Part shown: piece after piece, positions 7,529 through 16,072 of the stretch
Layout of the letters: the number at the start of each line of letters is the position of its first letter
Numbering within the stretch: position 1 is the stretch's first letter
NCBI RefSeq assembly: GCF_004025585.1
Contig: NZ_QTZO01000021.1
Coordinates: forward strand, 1 to 41,368
Direction: 5' to 3'
Origin: Pseudodesulfovibrio sp. S3
GTDB lineage: Bacteria; Desulfobacterota; Desulfovibrionia; Desulfovibrionales; Desulfovibrionaceae
Length of the DNA stretch: 41,368 nt
Position numbers and translations under genes: made by a program
The notes under the pieces: generated by a model
Database searches by the model: none
What the model saw: the letters and a program-made list of their open reading frames with translations, nothing else
Told to the model about the DNA's origin: nothing

Positions 7529-8404
7529 CTATTCTTCCTTCTTGTAGACTATGGCCCCAGCTTGGTGGACCGGTTTGAATGTCTGTGAAATCTTGTGCAG
7601 CGACTCGGAATGACCGACCAGCAGGCATCCCCCGGGCAGCAGGTTGTCGTAAAACGACTTGATTACCTTGCGCTTCATGGCCTCATCAAAATAGATGATC
7701 ACGTTGCGGCAAAAAACGATATGCGATCGGGGAACCCGCTTCAAGGCCAGGGGGTCATTCAGGTTCATCTGTTGAAACTTGACCAGACCGCGCACCCGCG
7801 GATCTATCTCCCATCCTGCGGCGACCTGCTTGAAATACCGTTTTTTCAACTCGTCGGGCGTGGTCTTGAAGGCGTAGTCGCCGTATATTCCGGTCTGGGC
7901 CCGTTTGATCATCTCATCGGACAAATCCACTGCGGTAATGGAAATCTTCCACCGGGCCAATTCGATCTTGAGGGTTTCAAGCAAAAGGATGGCCAGGGTG
8001 TATGGTTCCTCGCCGGAAGAGCACCCTGCGGACCAGATGTTCAGCTCCAACCTGCCGGCCTTGCGCTGCTCATCGAGCTTGGTCTTGAGTACATTTTCCT
8101 GAAATGAAGACAGTTGTTTCATGTCCCGGCAAAAGCTGGTTTCGTTGGTCGTCACCAACTCGAAGAGATGCTTCAGCTCCTGATTCTGCCGGTCAACCTT
8201 CAAATACTTGATGTAATCGGCAAAGCTGGTGAGACCCAGATCGCCCAGCCGCTTGGAAAAACGGCTCTCGAATAAATACTTGCGTTTGACATCCACGAAG
8301 ATGCCGCTTTTTTCATATATGAAATCACGAAGTTGGATGAATTCATCATCCGTGATCCTTACGCTCTTTCGTAATGATGTCGATTTTGAAAACAAAGAAC
8401 CCAT
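7529..8404 (-). CDS. cheR: CheR-type chemotaxis receptor methyltransferase
   Basis: A 291-residue S-adenosylmethionine-dependent glutamate methyltransferase for chemoreceptors. It has the N-terminal helical CheR domain (about 18-75), the substrate-region motif NETSFCRD (87-94), the SAM-binding SAGCSSGEEPY (125-135), and the later NVIIYFD and LLPGGCLLVGHSE segments. Length and motifs are normal for CheR. No other che genes lie in the window; the downstream neighbour is an HDOD gene, so it may serve a dedicated pathway rather than the main chemotaxis operon. Confidence 0.95.
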   Translation of the reverse strand: MGSLFSKSTSLRKSVRITDDEFIQLRDFIYEKSGIFVDVKRKYLFESRFSKRLGDLGLTSFADYIKYLKVDRQNQELKHLFELVTTNETSFCRDMKQLSSFQENVLKTKLDEQRKAGRLELNIWSAGCSSGEEPYTLAILLLETLKIELARWKISITAVDLSDEMIKRAQTGIYGDYAFKTTPDELKKRYFKQVAAGWEIDPRVRGLVKFQQMNLNDPLALKRVPRSHIVFCRNVIIYFDEAMKRKVIKSFYDNLLPGGCLLVGHSESLHKISQTFKPVHQAGAIVYKKEE

Positions 8405-8515
8405 GCAATGCTATCCCCTATTGAAACCCTGCCTTACACACCGCCCATAACTAGACTTTTAGACAGTTATAGGCTCAATAGCTTTTCTTGTTACAAATAA
8501 CAACTGATTGGGGAA

Positions 8516-9595
8516 TCAACCGTATGTACGAACAATTGCAGCGTCTTTGAGCGCCCGCATGGCCCCGGATGCCAATGCCTGCATCTCCACTTCGCCGGGC
8601 ACAACCTCCACCCGCCCAAAGGGACTGACAAGCCGCACCACTTCCTCCATCAAGGGACGGCTCCGTGCCAGCCCTCCCGTCAGGATAATCGCGTCAATGT
8701 CCAACTCACCGTCCCCGGACACCAGGGCCGGAATCATGGAAGCCACATACCGGGCGATGCCGTAAGCCATGCTCCTGAATACCAGCCCGGCCTGCTCGTC
8801 TCCGGCCTCCATCCTGACAACGGTTTCACGCGGATCATTTGTTCCCAGAAGGGCGAACATCCCGCCCTGCTTCAAAACCGCATGCCTGATATCATCCGCT
8901 GAGCGTTGCCCGCTGCTGACCATATTCAGAACCGGGACCACAGGCAGGCCGCCCGTGCGCTCGGGAGTGAACGGACCTTCGCCGTCCAGGCCGTTGACCA
9001 CGTCCACCACCCGCCCAAGACGGTGCGCTCCGATGGAAACGCCGCCGCCCATATGGCATACGATGAAATTCGAGGACTCGTACTCCACGCCCAGCCGCTC
9101 CGCCACCAAACGGGCCACACCTCGCTGGTTCAGGGCATGAAACAGACTGCGTCGTTCCAATCCGGGCAGCCCTGTCAGCCTGGCCTTGTCCATCATCTCG
9201 TCCGTGACCGCAGGGTCCACCACGTATGCAGGCACACCCCATTGCCGGGCCAGAGACAGGGCCAACATGCCGCCCAGGTTGCAGGGATGCTCCCCGTAAA
9301 GGGCCGATTTCAGATCGGACACCATTTTGTCTGACACTTCGTAAACGCCCCCGTCCAGGGGACGGAGCAACCCGCCGCGACCTACCACTGCCTCTATGCG
9401 GCTCCGGTCCGTGCCGGTCTTTTGCAAGAAGCCGACAATGGCCTGCATGCGAAAATCAAACTGATCGGCCACCCGCTTGAAGCGGTCAAGATCGCTGTGG
9501 TCATGCTGCAATTCTTCTGATGCAACGGGCTGACCTCCTTCAAACAAGGCCAACTTGGTGGACGTGGAACCGGGGTTGAGAACGAGTATGCTCAC
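8516..9595 (-). CDS. buk: butyrate kinase
   Basis: A 359-residue ASKHA-fold acyl kinase. LVLNPGSTSTKLALF at the N-terminus is the phosphate-binding signature of butyrate kinases, with CHMGGGVSIGAHRLGRVVDVVNGLDGEGPF-type sequence in the middle and ILTGGLARS near the C-terminus. It converts acyl-phosphate plus ADP to carboxylate plus ATP. Its GTG start overlaps the ptb stop (GTGA at 9592-9595), so the two are translationally coupled. Related branched-chain fatty acid kinases share these motifs, so isobutyrate or isovalerate are possible substrates. Confidence 0.93.
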   Translation of the reverse strand: MSILVLNPGSTSTKLALFEGGQPVASEELQHDHSDLDRFKRVADQFDFRMQAIVGFLQKTGTDRSRIEAVVGRGGLLRPLDGGVYEVSDKMVSDLKSALYGEHPCNLGGMLALSLARQWGVPAYVVDPAVTDEMMDKARLTGLPGLERRSLFHALNQRGVARLVAERLGVEYESSNFIVCHMGGGVSIGAHRLGRVVDVVNGLDGEGPFTPERTGGLPVVPVLNMVSSGQRSADDIRHAVLKQGGMFALLGTNDPRETVVRMEAGDEQAGLVFRSMAYGIARYVASMIPALVSGDGELDIDAIILTGGLARSRPLMEEVVRLVSPFGRVEVVPGEVEMQALASGAMRALKDAAIVRTYG

Positions 9596-10536
9596 GAGTC
9601 GCTCCTTTTGGCCAGCACCGAGGCCAAAGCTATGGAGTGAAACTTGCTGGCATCGGAATCCCCGCGTGACGGGACCACCACAGGCACCCGGCTGCCCACC
9701 ACCACGGCGGCCATGGTACAGCCGGAAAGCGTGCTCAGGGACTTGTACAGGACATTGCCCGCCTCAATGTTCGGGGTCAGCAGGATATCCGCATTCCCGG
9801 CCACGGGATCATTGAAGCGCTTGGTGGCGGCAGCCTCGCGGGATACGGCCAGGTCAAGGGAGAGCGGCCCCAACACCCTGGCGTTGCCGAACTCTCCCTG
9901 CCGCGCCATCTTGGTCAGGATGTCGCCGTCCAGGGTGGCGGGCATAGCCGGATAGTTGATCTTTTCCGTGGCCGCCAGGATCGCGGCCTTGGGCTCTTCC
10001 ATGCCGAGCTTGCGGGCCACGTCCAGGGCGTTCTTGAGGATGTCCACCTTACGCTGCAGGGTGGGCGCAATGTTCACACCCGGATCAGTCATGATCATGA
10101 GACGCTTGTCCAGGGGAGACTCGAACACCGCCACGTGGCTCAGGATACGCGAAGGGTGCGGCACCCCGGTCTCCTTGTTGAGCACGGCCTTGAGCAGCGT
10201 GGCCGTGGACACCAATCCCTTCATTATGAGCTGGGCCTCGCCGTGCCGGAACAACTGCACCGCCTCGAAAACAGCTTTTTCGTCGTCAGTGATATGGATC
10301 TGCCGAAAAGGAGAAATGTCCAGACCGCGTTCATCCGCGATACGCCGGGTCTCCTCCATGTCACCTATGAGGACCGGCTCTGCCACGCCCTGGGCGAATG
10401 CCTCCAGCCCCGCCCGAAGCACAAACCCTTCTGCGGACCGGGCAATGGCCACCTTGGGCATGGTCCCGCCGGGACCATGATCCAGCGCAGCCTGTACCAG
10501 GCCCTCAAGGCTGGTAATGGGAGTATATGCTGCCAC
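9592..10536 (-). CDS. ptb: phosphate butyryltransferase
   Basis: A 314-residue Pta/Ptb-family acyltransferase converting acyl-CoA and phosphate to acyl-phosphate and CoA. Visible segments are LIMKGLVSTATLLKAVL, MTDPGVNIAPTL, VAGNADILLTPNIEAGNVLYKSL and the C-terminal VVGSRVPVVVPSRGDS. The length is typical of Ptb rather than long Pta. It starts with GTG three bases after the ilvN-like stop and overlaps buk, giving an ilvN-ptb-buk run. Together ptb and buk make ATP from butyryl- or branched acyl-CoA. Confidence 0.93.
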   Translation of the reverse strand: MAAYTPITSLEGLVQAALDHGPGGTMPKVAIARSAEGFVLRAGLEAFAQGVAEPVLIGDMEETRRIADERGLDISPFRQIHITDDEKAVFEAVQLFRHGEAQLIMKGLVSTATLLKAVLNKETGVPHPSRILSHVAVFESPLDKRLMIMTDPGVNIAPTLQRKVDILKNALDVARKLGMEEPKAAILAATEKINYPAMPATLDGDILTKMARQGEFGNARVLGPLSLDLAVSREAAATKRFNDPVAGNADILLTPNIEAGNVLYKSLSTLSGCTMAAVVVGSRVPVVVPSRGDSDASKFHSIALASVLAKRSDS

Positions 10537-10539
10537 GGT

Positions 10540-11019
10540 CTATTCATCTCCGCGCTTGAGCGCGATCATACCGGACCGGCACATGGACTTGATGCCATAG
10601 GGCACGAGCATCTTGATCAGCCCGTCCACACGCTCCTGGTCGCCGGACAGTTCCACAGTGATCGTCTCCTGGCCCATGCCCACGACATTGGCCCGGAAAA
10701 CCTCAAAAATCTGCATGAGTTGGCCGGTCTGGGAACGGTCCATGGCCACCTTGACCATGACCAGCTCCCGATCCACGAAGCCCTTGCGTGACAGGTCATC
10801 GATCTGGATGACCACGTCCAGGGAATCCAGAAACCGCTCCACCTCATCAATGGCCGCGTCGTCGCCGTCAACGCAAAGCACGATGCGGGAGACTTCGGGA
10901 TTCTCCGTTTCCCCGGCAGCCAGGGACAGGATGTTGGCATTATATCTACCGCACTCCATGGCCATCTGCGCCAGGACTCCGGGTTCATTCTTACACAGGG
11001 CGGACAATGTGCGTTTCAA
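10540..11019 (-). CDS. ilvN: acetolactate synthase small (regulatory) subunit-like ACT protein
   Basis: A 159-residue protein matching the IlvN/IlvH family. It has an N-terminal ACT domain (LSALCKNEPGVLAQMAMECGRYNANILSLAAG) and a second domain with DRELVMVKVAMD and the family terminus MCRSGMIALKRG. Normally it gives valine feedback control to acetolactate synthase, but no large subunit is in the window. The start is a TTG at 11019 with AAGGAG six bases upstream; an upstream ATG at 11154 is unsupported. It heads a tight operon with ptb and buk, suggesting that branched-chain amino acid status is tied to acyl-phosphate metabolism (inference). Confidence 0.85.
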   Translation of the reverse strand: MKRTLSALCKNEPGVLAQMAMECGRYNANILSLAAGETENPEVSRIVLCVDGDDAAIDEVERFLDSLDVVIQIDDLSRKGFVDRELVMVKVAMDRSQTGQLMQIFEVFRANVVGMGQETITVELSGDQERVDGLIKMLVPYGIKSMCRSGMIALKRGDE

Positions 11020-11162
11020 GGGTGGCTCCTTGGTTTCAGTTCTTGAATTGCCGGTGATCAACCGCACCAGCCGATGATACCTCATCACCCGGCCATTGAA
11101 AAGTCTCCGGCAATGAGGCTGAACCGGAACAACGCTTTCAACTGGCGACAGCACTCAAGGAT

Positions 11163-12605
11163 GTGTATACTGCCGATATCGTGATCCATTACATCCGAGA
11201 AAAACGCTGGTTTTTCATCACCCTGGCCCTTCAGGCCGCCATGATGCTCCTGCCCGCCCCGGACGGCGTAACCCCTGACGGATGGATGGTATTGATCATG
11301 ACCGTGGGCGCGACCATCCTGTTCGTCACCGAACCCATCCCCCTGCCAGCCGTGGCCCTGCTCATCATACTCGGCCAGGTTTTCCTGCTCGGGCTGGACT
11401 CCTCCATAGTGGCCAAGTCCCTGATGAAGGACTCGGTCCTGTTCATCATGGGCTCCCTCATGCTGGCCGTGGCCCTGGTCAAACAGAAGCTGGACAAGCG
11501 GCTGGCGCTGCTCATCGTCCGCGTCACAGGATCAAAGACATACAACATCGCTTTCGGCATCTCCGTCTTTTCCGGCATCCTGGCGTCCTTTGTAGGTGAA
11601 CACACGGTGGCGGCCATGATGCTGCCCGTGGCCCTGTCCCTGCTGCAACTGGCCACCGACGACCCGGACAAACGGCGCGCCCTGGCTGTACTCTTTCTCT
11701 TTTCCATCTCCTATGCCTGCGCCATGGCCGGTATCGGCACTCCGTCCGGCGGAGCGCGCAACGCCATCATGCTCGGCTACCTCCGCGACTTTTTCTATGC
11801 GGCGGACGACCCTGCGACCTATTCCTATTCCGTCAGCTACCTGGATTGGATGATATATGCCTATCCCATTTTCCTGGTCCAGCTCCCGCTCATGCACCTC
11901 ATCCTGCGCTATACGTTCAAGACGGACATCACGGACCTCGGCCCGGCCGTAAAACAACTCAAGGAGCAGGTGGGCAATGAGGGAACGCTTACCGGGCGCA
12001 ACTACATGGCCATCTTCCTGTTCCTGGTGACGCTCGTCGGATGGGTCGGCTTTTCCTCTGAAGTGGGCATGGGCACCATAGCCATTCTGGGAGCGGTCCT
12101 GTTTCTGATCACCGGACTGGTGCGCTGGCAGGATCTCAATACCGGCGTGAACTGGGGTGTAGTGCTCCTCTATGCAGCCGCCATTTCCCTGGGCGTTCAG
12201 ATGCGCGACACGGGCGCAGCCGCCTGGGTGGCCGGGATGTTCATGGACATGCTTGCCCCCCTGGGCATGGACAGCGGCATGGGCCTGCTGGCCGCGGTCA
12301 TGGTCCTGACCACCTTCATCACCAACACCATGAGCAACGGCGCAGCCGTGGCCGTGCTCGGCCCCATTGTCCTGGCCATTGCCGTGGGAACGGAAACCAA
12401 CCCGTTGGCCGTGGGTATGGTCACAGCCGTTTCCAGCGCTTTCGCCTACTTCACGGTTATCGGCACTCCCGCTTCCACCATTGTTCACTCCTCGGGCTAC
12501 CTGCGTCCCTCGGACTTCATGAAGGTGGGCTGGCGCATGGCACTGATGTCCTTTGCCGTCTTGCTGTTGGCATCGAAACTATACTGGCCCCTGACCGGGC
12601 TGTAA
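11163..12605 (+). CDS. SLC13/DASS-family anion transporter
   Basis: A 480-residue inner membrane protein with about twelve hydrophobic segments. Family marks are FVTEPIPLPAVALLI near residue 60, SFVGEHTVAAMMLPVALSLL (about 140-160), the substrate-loop GIGTPSGGARNAIMLGYL (about 193-210) and the repeat-related ITNTMSNGAAVAVLGPIVLAIA (about 385-405). SLC13/DASS members import di- or tricarboxylates or sulfate with sodium; which anion is used here is not clear. The GTG at 11163 is used because the first helix must be included; its ribosome site is poor (AAGG only two bases away). The universal stress gene follows by 10 bases, and the gene is divergent from ilvN. Confidence 0.88.
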   Translation: MYTADIVIHYIREKRWFFITLALQAAMMLLPAPDGVTPDGWMVLIMTVGATILFVTEPIPLPAVALLIILGQVFLLGLDSSIVAKSLMKDSVLFIMGSLMLAVALVKQKLDKRLALLIVRVTGSKTYNIAFGISVFSGILASFVGEHTVAAMMLPVALSLLQLATDDPDKRRALAVLFLFSISYACAMAGIGTPSGGARNAIMLGYLRDFFYAADDPATYSYSVSYLDWMIYAYPIFLVQLPLMHLILRYTFKTDITDLGPAVKQLKEQVGNEGTLTGRNYMAIFLFLVTLVGWVGFSSEVGMGTIAILGAVLFLITGLVRWQDLNTGVNWGVVLLYAAAISLGVQMRDTGAAAWVAGMFMDMLAPLGMDSGMGLLAAVMVLTTFITNTMSNGAAVAVLGPIVLAIAVGTETNPLAVGMVTAVSSAFAYFTVIGTPASTIVHSSGYLRPSDFMKVGWRMALMSFAVLLLASKLYWPLTGL

Positions 12606-12615
12606 GGAGTTGTTC

Positions 12616-13551
12616 ATGAAACAGGATGACGAAAGACTCCGCATCCTCATATGCATCGGCGGCGGCCCGGAGGCGTACGCCGGTCTGCGCTACGCCGCTC
12701 GATTGAGCAAGAAGACCTGCGCCAACATCGACCTTCTCTATGTCCGCCAACAGGACAGCGGCCTCCAGTCCGGGGGCATGGAAGTACGTGTGGCCCGCGA
12801 AAACATCCTGGATTGGGGGCTGGAACTGCCCGGCATGACGCACCTCAAGAAAGCCCGCGACATCCTGGTGGAACTCGGTGAAATCACGCCCGACGCCAAC
12901 AGGGACTGGCGGCACCTCGAACTGTCCGGGGACCCGGCGGGCGAATATGTCCGGGAATATGAAAACCCGTGCGGCGGCACGATCTCCCTGCGTTTGCGCA
13001 CGGCCACGGACGTGGTCTCCGTGATCACGAATGAAGCCGACCTGTGTGACGTGGACATGATCATCGTGGGCGCTTCGCCCGAACCCCTGACCGGCCTGAA
13101 AAAGTTCCTGTCCCGCAAGCCCCTGGCACTCCAGGTGGCCGCCCATTCGAAACACTCGGTAATCGTGGCCCGCCACCTTGAGCCGGGACACGGCCATCTG
13201 GTCTGCGTCCAGGACACGGAACGGTCACGGGCCATGCTGTCCTCCGCCGTCCGATACGCCCACGCCTGCCAATGCCCGGTCTCCATCCTGTCCGTGGCCC
13301 CGGCCGAGGCCGACAGACCCTCGGCCCAAAAATCCGTGGATGAAGCCGCCGCCCTGTTTCTGGCAAACGGCATCACCCCACACGAGACCCTGGTGGAAGT
13401 CGGCGATGCCGTGGATACCATCATCACCATCGGCTATGACTTTTCGCTCATCCTGCTCCCGGAATCGCCCAAACCCTGGTTCTCCAAAGGCTCCAGCGTA
13501 ACCCACGAAGTGGCCGAAAAAGCGAGAAATTCCGTCATGATCGTGAAATAA
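12616..13551 (+). CDS. tandem universal stress protein
   Basis: A 311-residue protein with two UspA-like alpha/beta halves. The first begins LRILICIGGGPEAYAGLRYAARLSKK and ends near DMIIVGASPEPLTGLKKFL ... SVIVAR. The second runs from GHLVCVQDTERSRAMLSSAVRYAHA to SSVTHEVAEKARNSVMIVK. The first half carries an extra acidic insertion (about 65-130). Placement right after the SLC13 transporter suggests a regulatory partner, as Usp proteins often accompany transporters. ATG 12616 has AAGGAG at 12604-12609 with six-base spacing, so the TTG at 12610 was rejected. Confidence 0.85.
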   Translation: MKQDDERLRILICIGGGPEAYAGLRYAARLSKKTCANIDLLYVRQQDSGLQSGGMEVRVARENILDWGLELPGMTHLKKARDILVELGEITPDANRDWRHLELSGDPAGEYVREYENPCGGTISLRLRTATDVVSVITNEADLCDVDMIIVGASPEPLTGLKKFLSRKPLALQVAAHSKHSVIVARHLEPGHGHLVCVQDTERSRAMLSSAVRYAHACQCPVSILSVAPAEADRPSAQKSVDEAAALFLANGITPHETLVEVGDAVDTIITIGYDFSLILLPESPKPWFSKGSSVTHEVAEKARNSVMIVK

Positions 13552-13622
13552 AACGCCTCCGGCGGCCGGCCCCCCATCCCCTCCTGTTCCTAAACTTTCT
13601 GGTGCCGCTTCGCGGAAATACA

Positions 13623-13656
13623 AAAAGACCACAGCCTGTAAAAGCTGTGGTCTTTT
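13623..13656. terminator. bidirectional rho-independent terminator
   Basis: AAAAGACCACAGC (13623-13635) and GCTGTGGTCTTTT (13644-13656) form a perfect 13-bp stem with an 8-base loop, T-rich on either strand. It lies between the plus-strand usp gene and minus-strand murI, so it can stop both. Confidence 0.9.
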
Positions 13657-13713
13657 CTTTTCGTTGTCGTGCACCCTCGCCGAAGGCGCACCAAAAAGTT
13701 CTGAAGGGGGAGT

Positions 13714-13751
13714 CCAGAGGGGGAAACTCTTTCAAGAGTTTCCCCCTCTGG
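13714..13751. terminator. long-stem terminator downstream of murI
   Basis: CCAGAGGGGGAAACTCT (13714-13730) and its exact complement at 13735-13751 form a 17-bp stem with loop TTCA, 26 bases past the murI stop on the minus strand. Its core of G-run, AAA and CTCT resembles the elements at 32341 and 41318, so it belongs to a recurring intergenic terminator type in this genome. Confidence 0.8.
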
Positions 13752-13776
13752 CCGCCGGAGGCATCCCTCCAATGGC

Positions 13777-14616
13777 TTAAAGATCTACCAATTCGACATC
13801 TTTTTCAGATATGGCCGTCCCCAGGAAGCGGGTGCCGGTGCGGGCGAAGCGGGCGGCGTCGTCGGTGGTCAGATAAAGGGAGCCGCCGCAGCCGTTTTCC
13901 GGCCTGATCAGATCCAGGCGGGTCAATTCCGCAAACACGGTTTCGGCCGTAGTGGCGGCGGAATCCACTATGGTGGTCTGCTTGGGGACCACTTTTCTGA
14001 TGGCCGAAGCAAGCAAGGGGAAATGGGTACAGCCGAGGACCAGGGTGTCGGGGATGACGGGATGCTCCGTACCCGAGGCCGGCTTGAAAACCGGGTCGAG
14101 ATAGCGGGCGGCAACGGCTTCCGGGATCTGGCCCTCGGTCCAGCCCTCTTCGGCCAGGGCCACGAACAAAGGACAGGGATGGCCGAATATACGCGAGGTG
14201 GGAGCAATGGCATGAATGGCCCGCTGGTAGGCACCTCGAGCGATGGTTGATTCCGTGGCAATGACTGCTATGGCCCGGTTTTTACTGGCCGCGCAGGCGG
14301 CGCGTGCACCCGGATCGACCACGCCGACAACCGGAATCTCGGGATAGGCGGCCCGCAAGGCATCCAGGGCCACGGCAGAGGCCGTGTTGCAGGCCACCAC
14401 CAGCAACTTGATACCGCGCTTGATCAGTTCCGATCCGCACTGCACTCCATATCGGGTGACGGTCTGGGGTGATTTGGTGCCGTAGGGGAGTCGGGCCGTG
14501 TCACCGAGATAGATGACATCCTCGCACGGCATACGCTCGCGCACGGCCTTGAGCACGGTCAAACCGCCCACACCCGAATCAAACATGCCGATAGGCAATT
14601 TCGCTTCTTTCTTCAT
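13777..14616 (-). CDS. murI: glutamate racemase
   Basis: A 279-residue cofactor-independent racemase making D-glutamate for peptidoglycan. Substrate-binding DSGVGGLT (13-20) and the two catalytic cysteines C76 (VVACNTAS) and C196 (LVLGCTHFPLL) are present, with GDTARLPYG at 38-46. The length is normal. AAGGAG lies 11 bases before the ATG. It is transcribed alone, with a terminator directly downstream. Confidence 0.96.
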   Translation of the reverse strand: MKKEAKLPIGMFDSGVGGLTVLKAVRERMPCEDVIYLGDTARLPYGTKSPQTVTRYGVQCGSELIKRGIKLLVVACNTASAVALDALRAAYPEIPVVGVVDPGARAACAASKNRAIAVIATESTIARGAYQRAIHAIAPTSRIFGHPCPLFVALAEEGWTEGQIPEAVAARYLDPVFKPASGTEHPVIPDTLVLGCTHFPLLASAIRKVVPKQTTIVDSAATTAETVFAELTRLDLIRPENGCGGSLYLTTDDAARFARTGTRFLGTAISEKDVELVDL

Positions 14617-14745
14617 GTTTCCAGGCTCCTTGGATCACAGGCTCTACCTGTGCGGCCCAAAACCAACACATTTTCTTGAAAAAGTCTAAACGAATTGCTT
14701 ACTGTCTAGAGAAAGCTGTTGCCGAGCGGCAAGGAACAACGACAG

Positions 14746-16011
14746 TCACCGGGCATCAGCAGATGAGGCGTGAGCGCTTCCGAGCATTTTCAGAGCCCAG
14801 TTGCGGGACTGAACATACACAAGTTCGGCCTGAGATGACTCAAGTCCGACCTTCTGGAGACGCTGGAAGGTCTCTTCCCACTGGCCGCGCTCATAGCTAC
14901 TGACCAGACGCAGAAGATCATGAAGGCGGCCCTCTCCCATCAAGGCCTGCTCTACAGACTCTTCCAGAGGAAGAAGTTTCAGGATTTCATTCATCTTGAG
15001 ACCCAACATTGCATCAAGCAAAGAGAAAAGCCCGGTCATGAACAGGGAGTCCGGCACACAATCGTCCAGGTTGGAGCTGTCGCAGACGGATTCGAGAAAT
15101 TTAGCCCGCTGTACGGCCAGATAGGCCAACTCACCCGATCGAGGCGTGGTGTTGAAATCGGCTATGAGAGCACTGCGCAGCCACTGCTTGGCCTGAAGCA
15201 TACCCATCATATCGATGGCCCGCTTGACCGACGAGACCTTCTCTTGAAGACCAATGCCCGCGGAATTGATGTAGCGGAACAGACGATAGGTCAGACTCGG
15301 GTCAGACCTGAGTATTTCTCCCAGCCGGGCGGGTTCAAGATCCGGCTTGGACAACTCGCTCAAAATCTGAAGCTTGGTAATTATACTGGAAGACAGCTTT
15401 TTCCCGGGAATGATCTCGGGCTTGCTGAAAAAAAACCCTTGAAACAGCGAAAATTTCTTCTTTTTTAAAAAGTTGAAAGTAGCTACATCCTCCACTTTCT
15501 CGGCCAGGAGCATGGCCCCTTCGGGTATTGAAGCGAGGGTGGAACGAATGCACCCCGGATTGGCATTCAGAGCCAGGATGTCCACCTTGACGATATCTGC
15601 CAACTCCAGAAACGGCTTGAGTTCGGCCTGCCCACAATAATCGTCCATTGCCAGGGTGTAGCCGGCATCCTTGAGCCTGCGGGCGGCATCCAGAACTTCG
15701 TCCATGGCCCTGACGTTTTCCAGAATCTCGATTATGCACCGGTCCTTGGGCAGGGCAAAACCAGCATCTTCGATGAGAAGCTGTTCCGGAAAATTGATGA
15801 GGATTTTGAGGTCCGGGTTGATACCTTCCGAAGCCAGGGCCAGTCCGTCGGCAATGACGGATGAAGTAGCTTGGGCCTCGTTGTCCACCACTGCCACATT
15901 TTCCTCGTTGGAACGGAACAGCAACTCATAGCCCCAAACGGTCTCGTCCGAACGAAAAACCGGCTGTCTTGCTATGAAAAGCGTTTCAAAGGAAGGATTC
16001 TTTTGGACCAT
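14746..16011 (-). CDS. EAL-HDOD (YuxH-type) signalling protein
   Basis: A 421-residue two-domain protein. Residues 1-205 are a diverged EAL domain: RQPVFRSDETVWGYELLFR places YELLFR (28-33) where active enzymes have the EAL signature, and later motifs read EILENV (95-100) and MDDYCG (122-127). Residues 215-400 are HDOD (LFRYINSAGIG, VKRAIDMMGMLQAKQWL, DSLFMTGLFSLLDAMLG). In characterised YuxH/CdgJ-type proteins the EAL part often binds c-di-GMP poorly or not at all; loss of the E-A-L triad suggests a regulatory rather than phosphodiesterase role here. It stands alone between murI and the HD genes. Confidence 0.88.
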   Translation of the reverse strand: MVQKNPSFETLFIARQPVFRSDETVWGYELLFRSNEENVAVVDNEAQATSSVIADGLALASEGINPDLKILINFPEQLLIEDAGFALPKDRCIIEILENVRAMDEVLDAARRLKDAGYTLAMDDYCGQAELKPFLELADIVKVDILALNANPGCIRSTLASIPEGAMLLAEKVEDVATFNFLKKKKFSLFQGFFFSKPEIIPGKKLSSSIITKLQILSELSKPDLEPARLGEILRSDPSLTYRLFRYINSAGIGLQEKVSSVKRAIDMMGMLQAKQWLRSALIADFNTTPRSGELAYLAVQRAKFLESVCDSSNLDDCVPDSLFMTGLFSLLDAMLGLKMNEILKLLPLEESVEQALMGEGRLHDLLRLVSSYERGQWEETFQRLQKVGLESSQAELVYVQSRNWALKMLGSAHASSADAR

Positions 16012-16072
16012 GTCTGCAACATACTACTTTCTGCTGCAGAGACAACATTATTATATCTGTTTTAAAGCCTTG

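Noticed and set aside
13535-13907. Short frames around the usp-murI gap
   Set aside because: They cross two perfect terminator stems and the murI 3' end, so they are not genes.
14719-14732. TTGCCG-AG-CGGCAA hairpin downstream of the EAL-HDOD gene
   Set aside because: Two-base loop and no T-run; too weak to call a terminator.
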